A program made the position numbers and the translations under genes. Shown here in pieces: positions 54,179 to 62,489 of a stretch of DNA of 64,000 nt (the first letter of the stretch is position 1; each line of letters starts with the position of its first letter). Source of the stretch: UBA8752 sp002172485 (lineage in GTDB: Bacteria > Bacteroidota > Bacteroidia > Flavobacteriales_D > Sanyastnellaceae); NCBI GenBank assembly GCA_042089915.1, contig JBELJZ010000010.1:1-64000 (forward strand), in the 5' to 3' direction. The notes under the pieces were generated by a model. The model did no database searches, was not told the DNA's origin, and saw nothing but the letters and a program-made list of their open reading frames with translations.

Positions 54179-55771
54179 TCAATGCAACACCTGCAACAAC
54201 ACCGCCTTCAAGCCTTCCGGAGAGAACGGCTTGGTCAAATAGGCATCCATGCCTGAATCCAAGGCCGCCTGCTTGTCCGATTCCATGGCAAACGCACTCA
54301 AGCCCAGAATGGGAATGTGCTCCTGCTCCTCTTCCCGAATTCTTCCCGTCGCCCACATGCCGTCGCGGATCGGCATTTGAACATCCATGCAAATCAGGTC
54401 GAAACCGCCTTCGCGCCAAGCCTCCAACGCGGCTTGTCCATTCTCCACAACATGGACTGTTGCGCCCCATTTCAGCAGAATCGTGCGCAGCAGAAGGGCA
54501 TTGATTTCATTGTCTTCCGCCACCAGCACATGGGCCTCCAGCGACCACTTGCCATCGGGGTCCGGCGTCTTTTTGGCCAACTCCATCTCGGCCAAATTGA
54601 CCGGCCATTGGACTTCAAAGCGGCTCCCTTGACCAACGTCACTGACTACATCCACTTCGCCACCCATCATGTGCACGATGTCGCACACGATGCTCAAGCC
54701 GAGGCCGGAGCCTTGGTGTCTGAACTCCCGATTGGACGCTTGCTTGAACCGCTCAAAAATGACAGCCTGGTCCTCAACCGGGATGCCAATCCCCGAATCC
54801 GTGACCACCAGATGCAGGCGTCCTCGAGCCGCTTCCCGCTCCAAGCGCAGTGTGACGGAAACGATACCCTTGTCCGTGAACTTGACCGCATTCCCCAGCA
54901 AATTCATCAGAACTTGGGTGAACAGCGTCCCATCCAGCTCGACATGTGCCCGATCGGGGACCGAGACATTCAGGGCCACGCCTTTTTCTTCCAACACGGG
55001 CCGGAACGGGGCCACCACGCCGGTGGTGAGGGACGCCAAATCCAACACCTCCGCCTGCACCTCCATGCGGCCAGCGTCGAGCCGCGTGAGGTTGAGCACG
55101 CCATCCAACAACTTCTTGAGGACTTCTCCCCCATCCAGCATGGCTTTCCAGAGCGAACGCTGGTGCTCGGTCAATGGCGTGTCTTCCAACAGGCGAATCA
55201 TGCCGAGGATGGCCGTCATGGGGGTGCGGATCTCGTGGCTCATCCGGGCCAAGAACTCGCGTTCGGTTTGACGCGCCCGCTGCGCCTCGGCCATGGCTTC
55301 GGCCATGCGCTGCTCGTCGCGTTTCCGCTCGGTGATGTCGTAGTGAATGCCCATCGAGCCGACGACCTCCCCTGCTGAATTGAACATGGGAACACCACTG
55401 ATCAACAACCATTTGAGCTCGCCGGACTTGGTGCGGATGGGCGTTTCGTAGAGTCCTGAATTTCCTGCGTTGCGCGCAGCGGTCACGGCATCCATGTTGG
55501 ACCGAGCCTCCTCGTCGAGCAACACGTCCGATGCCTTTTGACCCATCAATTCGGACTCGGTGTACCCTACGATGTCGCAAAACCGGGGGTGGGCACGAAC
55601 GACCTTTTCCCCTGGGTCCACCTCGAGGATGCCGAGCTCCATGTTCTCCATGATCCCGCGGTAACGGGCTTCTGAATTGCGGAGCGCACGAATCTCTTCT
55701 TCCAACTGCTGGATGCGGCGAGAAGAAGCGTCTTCGTGGATGGAATCCGTAAACATTGGGGGAACAACCAT
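54179..55771 (-). CDS. Soluble hybrid sensor histidine kinase (PAS-HisKA-HATPase-REC)
   Basis: A 530-residue cytoplasmic protein with no membrane segment. A short coiled coil (15-33) leads to a PAS domain (about 34-150), a HisKA dimerisation domain with H179 in MSHEIRTPM, a HATPase domain (NAVKF, DSGIGIP, GSGLGLSI) and a C-terminal receiver (about 412-530) with phospho-acceptor D463 in ICMDVQMP. No response regulator or HPt gene is adjacent, so phosphotransfer partners are unknown. The ATG at 55771 is chosen for its position just downstream of TAACTTGC. It is divergent from the LysM-SGNH-MBOAT operon with 56 nt between them. Confidence 0.9.
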   Translation of the reverse strand: MVVPPMFTDSIHEDASSRRIQQLEEEIRALRNSEARYRGIMENMELGILEVDPGEKVVRAHPRFCDIVGYTESELMGQKASDVLLDEEARSNMDAVTAARNAGNSGLYETPIRTKSGELKWLLISGVPMFNSAGEVVGSMGIHYDITERKRDEQRMAEAMAEAQRARQTEREFLARMSHEIRTPMTAILGMIRLLEDTPLTEHQRSLWKAMLDGGEVLKKLLDGVLNLTRLDAGRMEVQAEVLDLASLTTGVVAPFRPVLEEKGVALNVSVPDRAHVELDGTLFTQVLMNLLGNAVKFTDKGIVSVTLRLEREAARGRLHLVVTDSGIGIPVEDQAVIFERFKQASNREFRHQGSGLGLSIVCDIVHMMGGEVDVVSDVGQGSRFEVQWPVNLAEMELAKKTPDPDGKWSLEAHVLVAEDNEINALLLRTILLKWGATVHVVENGQAALEAWREGGFDLICMDVQMPIRDGMWATGRIREEEQEHIPILGLSAFAMESDKQAALDSGMDAYLTKPFSPEGLKAVLLQVLH

Positions 55772-55782
55772 TGGCTCAGTCG

Positions 55783-55790
55783 GCAAGTTA
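55783..55790 (-). promoter_or_regulatory. Putative -7 element TAACTTGC for the hybrid histidine kinase
   Basis: Minus-strand TAACTTGC lies 11 nt upstream of the kinase ATG, in the 56-bp divergent promoter region. Confidence 0.4.
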
Positions 55791-55814
55791 GCCTCACCCT
55801 CATGCATCTTCGTG

Positions 55815-55822
55815 TACGATTC
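55815..55822 (+). promoter_or_regulatory. Putative -7 element TACGATTC for the LysM-SGNH-MBOAT operon
   Basis: TACGATTC lies 5 nt before the ATG at 55828. The match to TAnnTTTG is partial, but the position fits the start-proximal pattern of the window. Confidence 0.3.
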
Positions 55823-55827
55823 CGCTG

Positions 55828-57201
55828 ATGTTGCTGCTGAATTCACTCCGATTGACGTTCTCCATGCTGGCGATGTTTCCGCTGCTGGCTTGGGCGCAAC
55901 CTGACTTGGCCCGTTGGTCCATGATGGTCGGGGAATTCGAGGCGCATGGATGGGTTGCGGAACTGGAAGCGCTGGAGCCCGGTTGTGTCTTGGCCCGTGC
56001 GTCCCCCCAACTCCGCGTTCAAGATTGGCCTGCGCGCAGCCCCTGGGCGGAACAACTGGTGGCTGAACTCGACGCATTGCCCGAGTCCGAGCACCACGCG
56101 GACCGTGCCTTGCAGCGTCTGCTCGCTCAGGACATGCGGCTCTTCCGATTGGCCGAAGCCCATGCCGATCGCTCCCGGCCGGATATGGAATCCACCCTTG
56201 CCGCAGCGGGCCTTCCCGAAGAATGGGCCATCCTCCCCATCACGCTCACCGGCTGGGATGTGGGATACTACGGCCCTGGACGGCGCGCAGGAGCTTGGGC
56301 CTTGGATCTGCCCACGGCGTTGTCGCTTGGACTCGAAGTCAGGCGGGGCTGGGATGAGCGCCACATTCCCGAGCGGATGAACCCCGCCATGGCCCGCCGG
56401 ATTGCCCAAGCCATGGAACGGTTCCCGGAATCTCCCATGCGCCAGGTCCTCGACGTGGTCCAGGGTCCGCAAGCCGCGCGCAGATTGAACCCCGAATTGC
56501 TGGAAGCGGACCTGTTGGGATGGCTGCACCTCCTCCGGGTGTGGCTCCAAGTGGACCGGAACTTCCAGCGCGACCGCCTCCCCGCGCTCTGGGCCTTGCG
56601 GGAAAAACAATGGACCGTGTCAGAATGCCCGGGTGCGTCGACCCCCAGCCATTTCAGTGCCCTCGGAGATCTGGATCTCAACAGCCGCATGGTGCGACAG
56701 GAAAACCCGTGGTTCACGACGGATTCCATTGGGTGGACCTCCACCCGGCCCGGCCTGCGCATGCCGGCCACGACGTGGTCGAGTATCGATACAGAGGATT
56801 GGGCATCCTGGTGCGCATGGAAGCCGTCTCCCGACCGACCCAGTCCGGCCGTGACGCATGTGGTTCAACCCGGCGAGGTACTCGGTACAATCGCCCGCCG
56901 GTACGGGGTCCGCATCGACGAAATCCGACAGTGGAATGGATTGCAGGGCGACCTCATTCGCGCCGGACAACCCCTCACCCTGCTTCTGTCCGGTGCCGGT
57001 TCTCCACCTGCCCCCACACCGGTCGCTGAACCCAACACTTGGTCGGGCGCGTTCCGTTGGCACACGGTTCAGGCTGGCGAGTCTTTCTGGTCCATCGCTT
57101 CCCAATATCCAGGGGTGAGCATGGCCGACATCCTCAGCGCCAACGACGTGGCACCGGACGGACTTCGGCCGGACATGCGCATTCGAATTCCCCAACCGTG
57201 A
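55828..57201 (+). CDS. LysM protein with degenerate lytic-transglycosylase-like domain
   Basis: A 457-residue exported protein with a signal peptide (to ~LLAWAQ). Residues 120-200 resemble a MltD/SLT domain (WAILPITLTGWDVGYYGP, GRRAGAWALDLP, LGLEVRRGWDERHIPE), but the catalytic glutamate position (the E of the usual IES motif) aligns with L140, so lytic activity is unlikely. Two LysM domains follow at about 343-387 and 410-457, separated by a Pro/Ala-rich linker, and should bind peptidoglycan. Its stop overlaps the start of the first SGNH gene (GTGA), making it the first of four overlapping genes. It may position an acylation complex on the cell wall. Confidence 0.82.
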   Translation: MLLLNSLRLTFSMLAMFPLLAWAQPDLARWSMMVGEFEAHGWVAELEALEPGCVLARASPQLRVQDWPARSPWAEQLVAELDALPESEHHADRALQRLLAQDMRLFRLAEAHADRSRPDMESTLAAAGLPEEWAILPITLTGWDVGYYGPGRRAGAWALDLPTALSLGLEVRRGWDERHIPERMNPAMARRIAQAMERFPESPMRQVLDVVQGPQAARRLNPELLEADLLGWLHLLRVWLQVDRNFQRDRLPALWALREKQWTVSECPGASTPSHFSALGDLDLNSRMVRQENPWFTTDSIGWTSTRPGLRMPATTWSSIDTEDWASWCAWKPSPDRPSPAVTHVVQPGEVLGTIARRYGVRIDEIRQWNGLQGDLIRAGQPLTLLLSGAGSPPAPTPVAEPNTWSGAFRWHTVQAGESFWSIASQYPGVSMADILSANDVAPDGLRPDMRIRIPQP

Positions 57202-58931
57202 ATGCCTCCCCTTCCCCCGATGCCCGTTGGCGGCCTGTTGTGGCACTCCTCCTCGTGGGGGTGGTCATCGCAGGGCTCACCAGGTGGTGTCCTCCAGATG
57301 GATGGACAGTGGGCGACAGCACCCTTCTGCTCCAGCTGCCAGAGGGGTGGTCCAATGGGCTCAACAGCTCCTCCAAGACCCCTGTGATTCCCCGGTGGAA
57401 ACCGGAAGACGTGGAAGACTTGTTGGCTGCCTACGACGCCCAACTCGCTGAAGCAGAATCCAATTCGCCTCCGGCTTCAGAGGCGCCTTCATCCGACTCC
57501 AGTGCTGCGGGGGGAGGGCCGACAGTGGATTCCATCGCCGACTTGTCGATGGAAACTGCCTTCGATTCACTTCCCGCCTCAGCCACACGCCCATTGGACA
57601 GCGTCCAAACCGCCACAGAAGCACCTGCTGATTTGACCGCTGCCCCCGCTGCTGCGTCCCCGCAAAAAGCAGCCACTCCAACCCAGAGCGCAAGCAGCAC
57701 CAGTTGGGTTCCTGGGGCACTTCGGGTGCGCATTCCCGAGTCTCAGCCCCAGATGTTGGACCGGCTTTGGGAACGGCTGCAAGCAGGTCAAGACGTGCAC
57801 ATCCTGCACTACGGAGACAGTCAAATCGAGGGCGACCGCATCTCCGGCACCCTCCGGGCGCGCTGGCAAGAACGGTGGGGCGGATTCGGCCCCGGCATCC
57901 AACCCCCGATCCCGTTGGTCCAAAGCTTTTCCCTCCGCCAATCGAATCGCGGGTCGTGGACGCGGCACACCCGCTTTGGACGAAGGGACACCACGGATCA
58001 GGACGAGAACTACGGCCTGCTCGCGAGCTACGCGGATGCGGAACAAGGCGACCCCAACGCCTCCCTCTGTCTCAGTGTCGGCCGCGAGCCGCGCAGCCCG
58101 AAAGGATTTGGCATGTGGACGGCGTTGGAGCTCTGGCACGACACGGTGCACAGCCCTTGCATCCTTCAGCTGAATGGCACTGCGGTGGACACCTTGCGGC
58201 CAGGCGATCCTTCCGGCGTGCTGACATGGCCAGGGTCTGCCATGATGCCGGGAGACCCCGACATGGAGCTCTGCTTTTCAGCAGTCCCGCCCAGGCTGTT
58301 TGCCCTCCACCCGGTGGGCGGTGGCGTGCAATGGCACGGCGTGGCCATGCGCGGCTCTTCCGGCACCCTCTTTCGCAAACTGAACCGCCGCGTGTATGCC
58401 GACCAACTGGAGCGGCTGTCTCCCGATCTGGTGGTCCTGCAATTCGGGGGAAACAGCGTCCCCTACTGTCGGGACACCACCGCAGCCCAGCGTTATGCCG
58501 GCTGGATGAAGCGTCAAATCCAACTTTTCCAGGCCCTTCAACCCGAAGCCGCCATCCTGGTGATCGGCCCTTCAGACATGGCCGAGAAGACAGGAGTCCA
58601 TTGGACGTCCTACCCCATGCTCTCTCCCATACGGGATGCCCTTCTCGAGGCCAGCCTCGATGCTGGCGCTGCATATTGGGACCTCCTCGAAGTCATGGGC
58701 GGTCTGGGGAGCATGCCGGCGTGGGTGGCTGCACAGCCGCCCTTGGCAGGCCCGGACCACGTGCATTTCACCCCACGCGGTGCGCGGAAGGTGGGCGAAT
58801 TGCTGGACCGTTCCCTGTGGGCTGAATTCCGGCGCTGGGAAGAGGGGGGCGCTTCTTCCCCGATGAACGCCATGCAGCCCAAGTCGGCCGGCAACATTTC
58901 CATTCCATCCAGCCTGCAGCATGTGCCGTGA
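57198..58931 (+). CDS. Membrane-anchored SGNH/GDSL hydrolase-like protein (first of a pair)
   Basis: A 577-residue protein with an N-terminal membrane anchor (about 12-28, VVALLLVGVVIAGL), a Pro/Ala/Ser-rich spacer (about 90-170) and an SGNH domain. Block I is GDSQ (206-209, nucleophile S208), block III contains FGGNSV, and the Asp-His pair is D520 and H523 in DHVHF. The start is a GTG overlapping the LysM stop. Relatives transfer or remove acetyl groups on periplasmic polymers, and an adjacent MBOAT gene supports an acetyltransferase role. The substrate polymer is unknown. Confidence 0.85.
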   Translation: MNASPSPDARWRPVVALLLVGVVIAGLTRWCPPDGWTVGDSTLLLQLPEGWSNGLNSSSKTPVIPRWKPEDVEDLLAAYDAQLAEAESNSPPASEAPSSDSSAAGGGPTVDSIADLSMETAFDSLPASATRPLDSVQTATEAPADLTAAPAAASPQKAATPTQSASSTSWVPGALRVRIPESQPQMLDRLWERLQAGQDVHILHYGDSQIEGDRISGTLRARWQERWGGFGPGIQPPIPLVQSFSLRQSNRGSWTRHTRFGRRDTTDQDENYGLLASYADAEQGDPNASLCLSVGREPRSPKGFGMWTALELWHDTVHSPCILQLNGTAVDTLRPGDPSGVLTWPGSAMMPGDPDMELCFSAVPPRLFALHPVGGGVQWHGVAMRGSSGTLFRKLNRRVYADQLERLSPDLVVLQFGGNSVPYCRDTTAAQRYAGWMKRQIQLFQALQPEAAILVIGPSDMAEKTGVHWTSYPMLSPIRDALLEASLDAGAAYWDLLEVMGGLGSMPAWVAAQPPLAGPDHVHFTPRGARKVGELLDRSLWAEFRRWEEGGASSPMNAMQPKSAGNISIPSSLQHVP

Positions 58932-60138
58932 TGGAATCCTCTTCCTCTGGACAGCCTGTTGTTGGCTGGCCCTTCCTTGTGCCCATGCTCAGGAAAAAGC
59001 GGCGACGGAAGCGGAAGTGGGCTGGCGCGACTCCACCCTTGTGGCCACCGATCCTTTGCGGTCTCCTGCACTCGCCATGGTAGACGATGCCCCGGAGCAT
59101 GTCCATGGCGCCGAACACATGGCCAGGTTTCTTCACCAATGGCGGGACCTGCTCGAGGGAGACTATGCTGGGAGGCTTCCCCTCAACATCCTGCACTTCG
59201 GCGGATCCCATGTCCAAGCGGGCCGCATCGGCTGGTCCTTTCGCAACGCATTGATGGCCGACCGACCCGGCATTTTGGCGACGCGGGGGGTGGTTGCCCC
59301 CCATCGCCTCGCGGGAGAGAACGGACCACCAGACACCCAATGGCACAGCCCGGCCCCCTGGACCGGCCAACGTTCGGCGCACAGACGCCACCGCGGCGAT
59401 TGGGGCGTGACCGGTTTGGAAGTCTCTTCTTCGGCGCCCGACACCGTCCAACTCTGGTGTAGCGCCCTCGACGCCTGTCCGGACAGGGTGCACATTTTGA
59501 CCCGCCCCAGCGAATCCAATGAATGGCGGTTGGCTGACACCCAGGCCCCTGTTCACGGAGACACCTTGCACCTTGTCCCACCGGATTCAGGAGCAGCGCA
59601 CCTGCACGGGGTCCTGTTCCAATGCGACCATGCTGACGTCCTCTACCATGACTTCGGCGGCAACGGAGCCAGTACGGCCGCCTGGCTGCGCCATCCTCAT
59701 CTGAAAGCACAGCTCCAACAGACCGCGGGAGATTTGGCCATTCTCGCTTGGGGCATCAACGATGCCCACATGTCCCCGGAGCGGTTCCGGCCTGAGCGCT
59801 TCAAAGCCCGCTACCGCCAGCTGATCGACTCGATGAGGACGGCGTCCCCGGGAATGGAGGTGCTGCTCGTCACCAACAACGACAGCCACTACCGACGCCG
59901 ACACAACGCCAATGCGGAACGGGTGCGCACCGCCATGCTGGAACTGGTCGAGGAAATGGGCGTCGCCTGTTGGGACCTCTACGGCGCCCTGGGGGGAGCC
60001 CACAGCATCGACGTGCTGCGCGATGGGGGCTTCGCAGCTTCTGACCACCTGCATTTCAATCGGAACGGCTACGTGCTCATCGGAGAGCTGTTGTACGCCA
60101 CCTTGACCCGAACCGCATTCAGCGTGAGCCCGCAATGA
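58921..60138 (+). CDS. Exported SGNH hydrolase-like protein with GGSH block I (second of a pair)
   Basis: A 405-residue protein with a signal peptide (to ~CAHAQ). Block I reads GGSH (94-97) instead of GDSH/GDSL, keeping the serine S96 but losing the usual Asp. Block III is in WGIND, and the Asp-His pair is D375/H378 in DHLHF, so the triad looks intact. It overlaps the upstream SGNH gene by 11 nt and the MBOAT gene by 4 nt. Pairs of SGNH proteins beside an MBOAT occur in alginate and cell-wall O-acetylation systems. Confidence 0.83.
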   Translation: MCRDGILFLWTACCWLALPCAHAQEKAATEAEVGWRDSTLVATDPLRSPALAMVDDAPEHVHGAEHMARFLHQWRDLLEGDYAGRLPLNILHFGGSHVQAGRIGWSFRNALMADRPGILATRGVVAPHRLAGENGPPDTQWHSPAPWTGQRSAHRRHRGDWGVTGLEVSSSAPDTVQLWCSALDACPDRVHILTRPSESNEWRLADTQAPVHGDTLHLVPPDSGAAHLHGVLFQCDHADVLYHDFGGNGASTAAWLRHPHLKAQLQQTAGDLAILAWGINDAHMSPERFRPERFKARYRQLIDSMRTASPGMEVLLVTNNDSHYRRRHNANAERVRTAMLELVEEMGVACWDLYGALGGAHSIDVLRDGGFAASDHLHFNRNGYVLIGELLYATLTRTAFSVSPQ

Positions 60139-61844
60139 CAGACTGGATCTCCTGGTTCCGCCACGACCCTTCGGCCCCTTGGACCTTTCTGGACGGCACG
60201 TTCTGGGTGTTTCTGCTTGTGGTCCTCGTTGTGGATGGCCTCTGGCACGGGAACCGGCAGCGCAGCATACGACATGGCTGGCTGTTGCTGGCCAGTCTGC
60301 TGTTTTACTGGAAGACCAGCGGTTGGTTCGTCTTGATCCTGCTGTTCTCCACGGTCAGCGACCACGTCATCGGCCGGCGGATTCACGTGGGGCGCACAGA
60401 GGGTGCACGGACGCGGTGGCTCGCCCTGAGCATCGCGTTGAACCTGGGGCTGCTGTTTTACTTCAAGTACACCTATTTCCTGACCGATGCCTGGAACAGC
60501 GCCACCGGTGCTGCCCTGGTCCCCCGCAACTGGCTGGCTGTGGGGAGCAATGCCGTCCTGGGCACGGGCTGGTCCGTGGACCGCATCCTCCTCCCTGTCG
60601 GCATCAGCTTTTACACCTTCCAGACCATCAGCTACACGGTGGACATTCACCGGCGGCACATCGAACCGCTTCGCCGGCTGACCGACTTCGGATTCTACGT
60701 GTCCTTTTTTCCGCAGCTGGTGGCGGGGCCCATCGTGCGGGCCGCGGACTTCGTTCCGCAAATCCTGAATCCCCATCGGGTGGATCGCCAAACGGTGGGC
60801 CGGGCGGGATTTTGGATTCTCAATGGCCTGCTCAAAAAGGTGCTGCTCGCCGACTGGATCGCAGTCAACTTCAATGACCGCGTTTTTGCTTCACCTGAAG
60901 CCCACAGTGGATTCGAAGTGCTCATGGCCATGTACGGGTATTCCCTTCAGGTCTACGCAGACTTCAGCGGGTACACCGACATGGCCATCGGGGTCGCCTT
61001 GCTCATGGGCTACCGGCTGCCTCAGAACTTTGACAGTCCCTACAAAGCGGACAGCTGTGGCAACTTCTGGCGGCGTTGGCACCTGAGCCTCTCTGGCTGG
61101 CTCAAGGACTACCTCTACATCCCCATGGGAGGCAACCGCAACGCGTCGTGGTTCACGGCCATCAGCGGGAGTTTCCTGTTGAGTTTTGTGTTGCTGCTAT
61201 ATCCTGAGCCCACCTTCATTGCGGGCCTGTTGGGAACGGTGATGGGGGTTGGATTGGCCATGGCGCGCATCCCGAAGTTCAAGGCTTGGGTGACGACCAA
61301 CATCAACCTCTGGATGACCATGCTGCTGGGTGGCCTGTGGCACGGGGCCAGCTGGAATTTCGTCATCTGGGGTGGCCTCAATGGCCTGGGAATCACGGTC
61401 TACAAACTGTGGCGGAACATCAGTCCCTGGGAAATCAAGGACCGGTTCTGGAAGCGGGTGGTGGCCATCTTGATCACCTTTCACTTCATCACTTTTACCC
61501 GGATTTGGTTCCGAACGGCCTCGCACACCACTTGGGCCAGCTTCGGTACCGACCATGACCTCGGTGCAGAATGGGATGCGGCCAATGTGGTGTTGGCCAA
61601 ATTGGGAAGCCTCACCCCAGTGCAGGACATCGTTGACATCTGCAACCACTACGGCCACGTGTTTGCGATGATGGCGCTCGGCTATGCCATCCACTGGCTG
61701 CCGTCCGCTTGGAAGCAAGCCTACCGGAACGCCTTCATCCAGGCGCCGTTTGCCGTTCAGGTGGGGTGTGCGACCGCAGCGGTGGCTGTGGCCATGGCCG
61801 TGCTCGCAGCGGGCGGCACGCCCTTCATCTACTTTCAGTTCTGA
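60135..61844 (+). CDS. MBOAT-family membrane-bound O-acyltransferase (AlgI-like)
   Basis: A 569-residue polytopic membrane protein with about ten hydrophobic segments. Conserved AlgI-type motifs are RRWHLSLSGWLKDYLYIPMG (313-332) and the catalytic histidine H403 in GGLWHGASWN. Such proteins pass acyl groups, usually acetyl, across the inner membrane to periplasmic partners such as the adjacent SGNH proteins. Its start overlaps the preceding gene (ATGA). It is the last gene of the operon; the DNA downstream carries an antisense small lipoprotein. Confidence 0.93.
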   Translation: MTDWISWFRHDPSAPWTFLDGTFWVFLLVVLVVDGLWHGNRQRSIRHGWLLLASLLFYWKTSGWFVLILLFSTVSDHVIGRRIHVGRTEGARTRWLALSIALNLGLLFYFKYTYFLTDAWNSATGAALVPRNWLAVGSNAVLGTGWSVDRILLPVGISFYTFQTISYTVDIHRRHIEPLRRLTDFGFYVSFFPQLVAGPIVRAADFVPQILNPHRVDRQTVGRAGFWILNGLLKKVLLADWIAVNFNDRVFASPEAHSGFEVLMAMYGYSLQVYADFSGYTDMAIGVALLMGYRLPQNFDSPYKADSCGNFWRRWHLSLSGWLKDYLYIPMGGNRNASWFTAISGSFLLSFVLLLYPEPTFIAGLLGTVMGVGLAMARIPKFKAWVTTNINLWMTMLLGGLWHGASWNFVIWGGLNGLGITVYKLWRNISPWEIKDRFWKRVVAILITFHFITFTRIWFRTASHTTWASFGTDHDLGAEWDAANVVLAKLGSLTPVQDIVDICNHYGHVFAMMALGYAIHWLPSAWKQAYRNAFIQAPFAVQVGCATAAVAVAMAVLAAGGTPFIYFQF

Positions 61845-62059
61845 GCCTCGGAGGACACTTCGAACTGGACGCCATCGTAGGCGCTGCAATTCTTGGTGTT
61901 CCGGCTACAACCTGTGGCAAAAGCCAGCAACCACAGGCATCCCAACGTCACCACTGCGGCGCGCTGGAGCCGATCCTGTCGCCCTTTCTGATCCGGCGAA
62001 AAAGGAGGCGCTGTGCGCAAGGATGCGACGCGCACTTTGGGTCTGGAGTCGTTGTGCAT
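61835..62059 (-). CDS. Small lipoprotein
   Basis: A 74-residue protein with a basic N-terminus, a hydrophobic segment (VVTLGCLWLLAFATG) and a lipobox ending in a Cys (FATGC), followed by a short polar tail with KNCSAYD. The tail pattern resembles small Bacteroidota lipoproteins I have seen, though I cannot name the family. The ATG at 62059 places the hydrophobic stretch unusually late (about residue 36), so a later start is possible. It is antisense and almost contiguous to the MBOAT gene, and its stop region overlaps the last bases of that gene. Confidence 0.55.
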   Translation of the reverse strand: MHNDSRPKVRVASLRTAPPFSPDQKGRQDRLQRAAVVTLGCLWLLAFATGCSRNTKNCSAYDGVQFEVSSEAQN

Positions 62060-62126
62060 GGCAGAGTAGCAACGAATGTAATGCCCGAAATGTTGCGCGG
62101 AGCGTGTCGGGCATGAACTGCCCGTC

Positions 62127-62134
62127 TAACTTCG
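62127..62134 (+). promoter_or_regulatory. Putative -7 element TAACTTCG before the small membrane protein
   Basis: TAACTTCG is followed by CGTC and the ATG at 62139, with the same 4-nt spacing as at 5316 and 43266. Confidence 0.5.
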
Positions 62135-62138
62135 CGTC

Positions 62139-62480
62139 ATGGCCACCTTCACCTCCGCTTCCATCGAGCAACGCCTTTTGGATTCGAGCCTTTTGCTCCT
62201 TGTGGCATACAACGCTTTGTTCCTCGCTGACATCGCCCTTCAGGACGGCCAGCCGGACCACATCGCGGTTCGGATGATGGATTTCATCGATGCCCGCCGA
62301 GGCTGGGTGACCTTGTTTGAAGCCGTGGCGGCCATGTCCTTGTTCATCGACCTCGTGGTCCGGTTCGACCAATACGAAGGCCGTTGGCGCCCCGTCCGCA
62401 TTTCCGGAGTGGCCATTGCCGGCGCGGGGCTGGTCTTCAAAGCGTTCACCTTCTACCTCAACTCCTCCTATCTGGAGTGA
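62139..62480 (+). CDS. Small three-helix membrane protein, unknown function
   Basis: A 113-residue hydrophobic protein with likely membrane spans at about 17-33, 55-71 and 87-106, separated by charged loops containing Asp and Arg. No family is recognised. It has its own promoter-like element and ends 9 nt before the convergent carboxypeptidase-regulatory gene. It looks like a real gene because of its length, membrane pattern and regular start context. Confidence 0.65.
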   Translation: MATFTSASIEQRLLDSSLLLLVAYNALFLADIALQDGQPDHIAVRMMDFIDARRGWVTLFEAVAAMSLFIDLVVRFDQYEGRWRPVRISGVAIAGAGLVFKAFTFYLNSSYLE

Positions 62481-62489
62481 GCGCCACAC

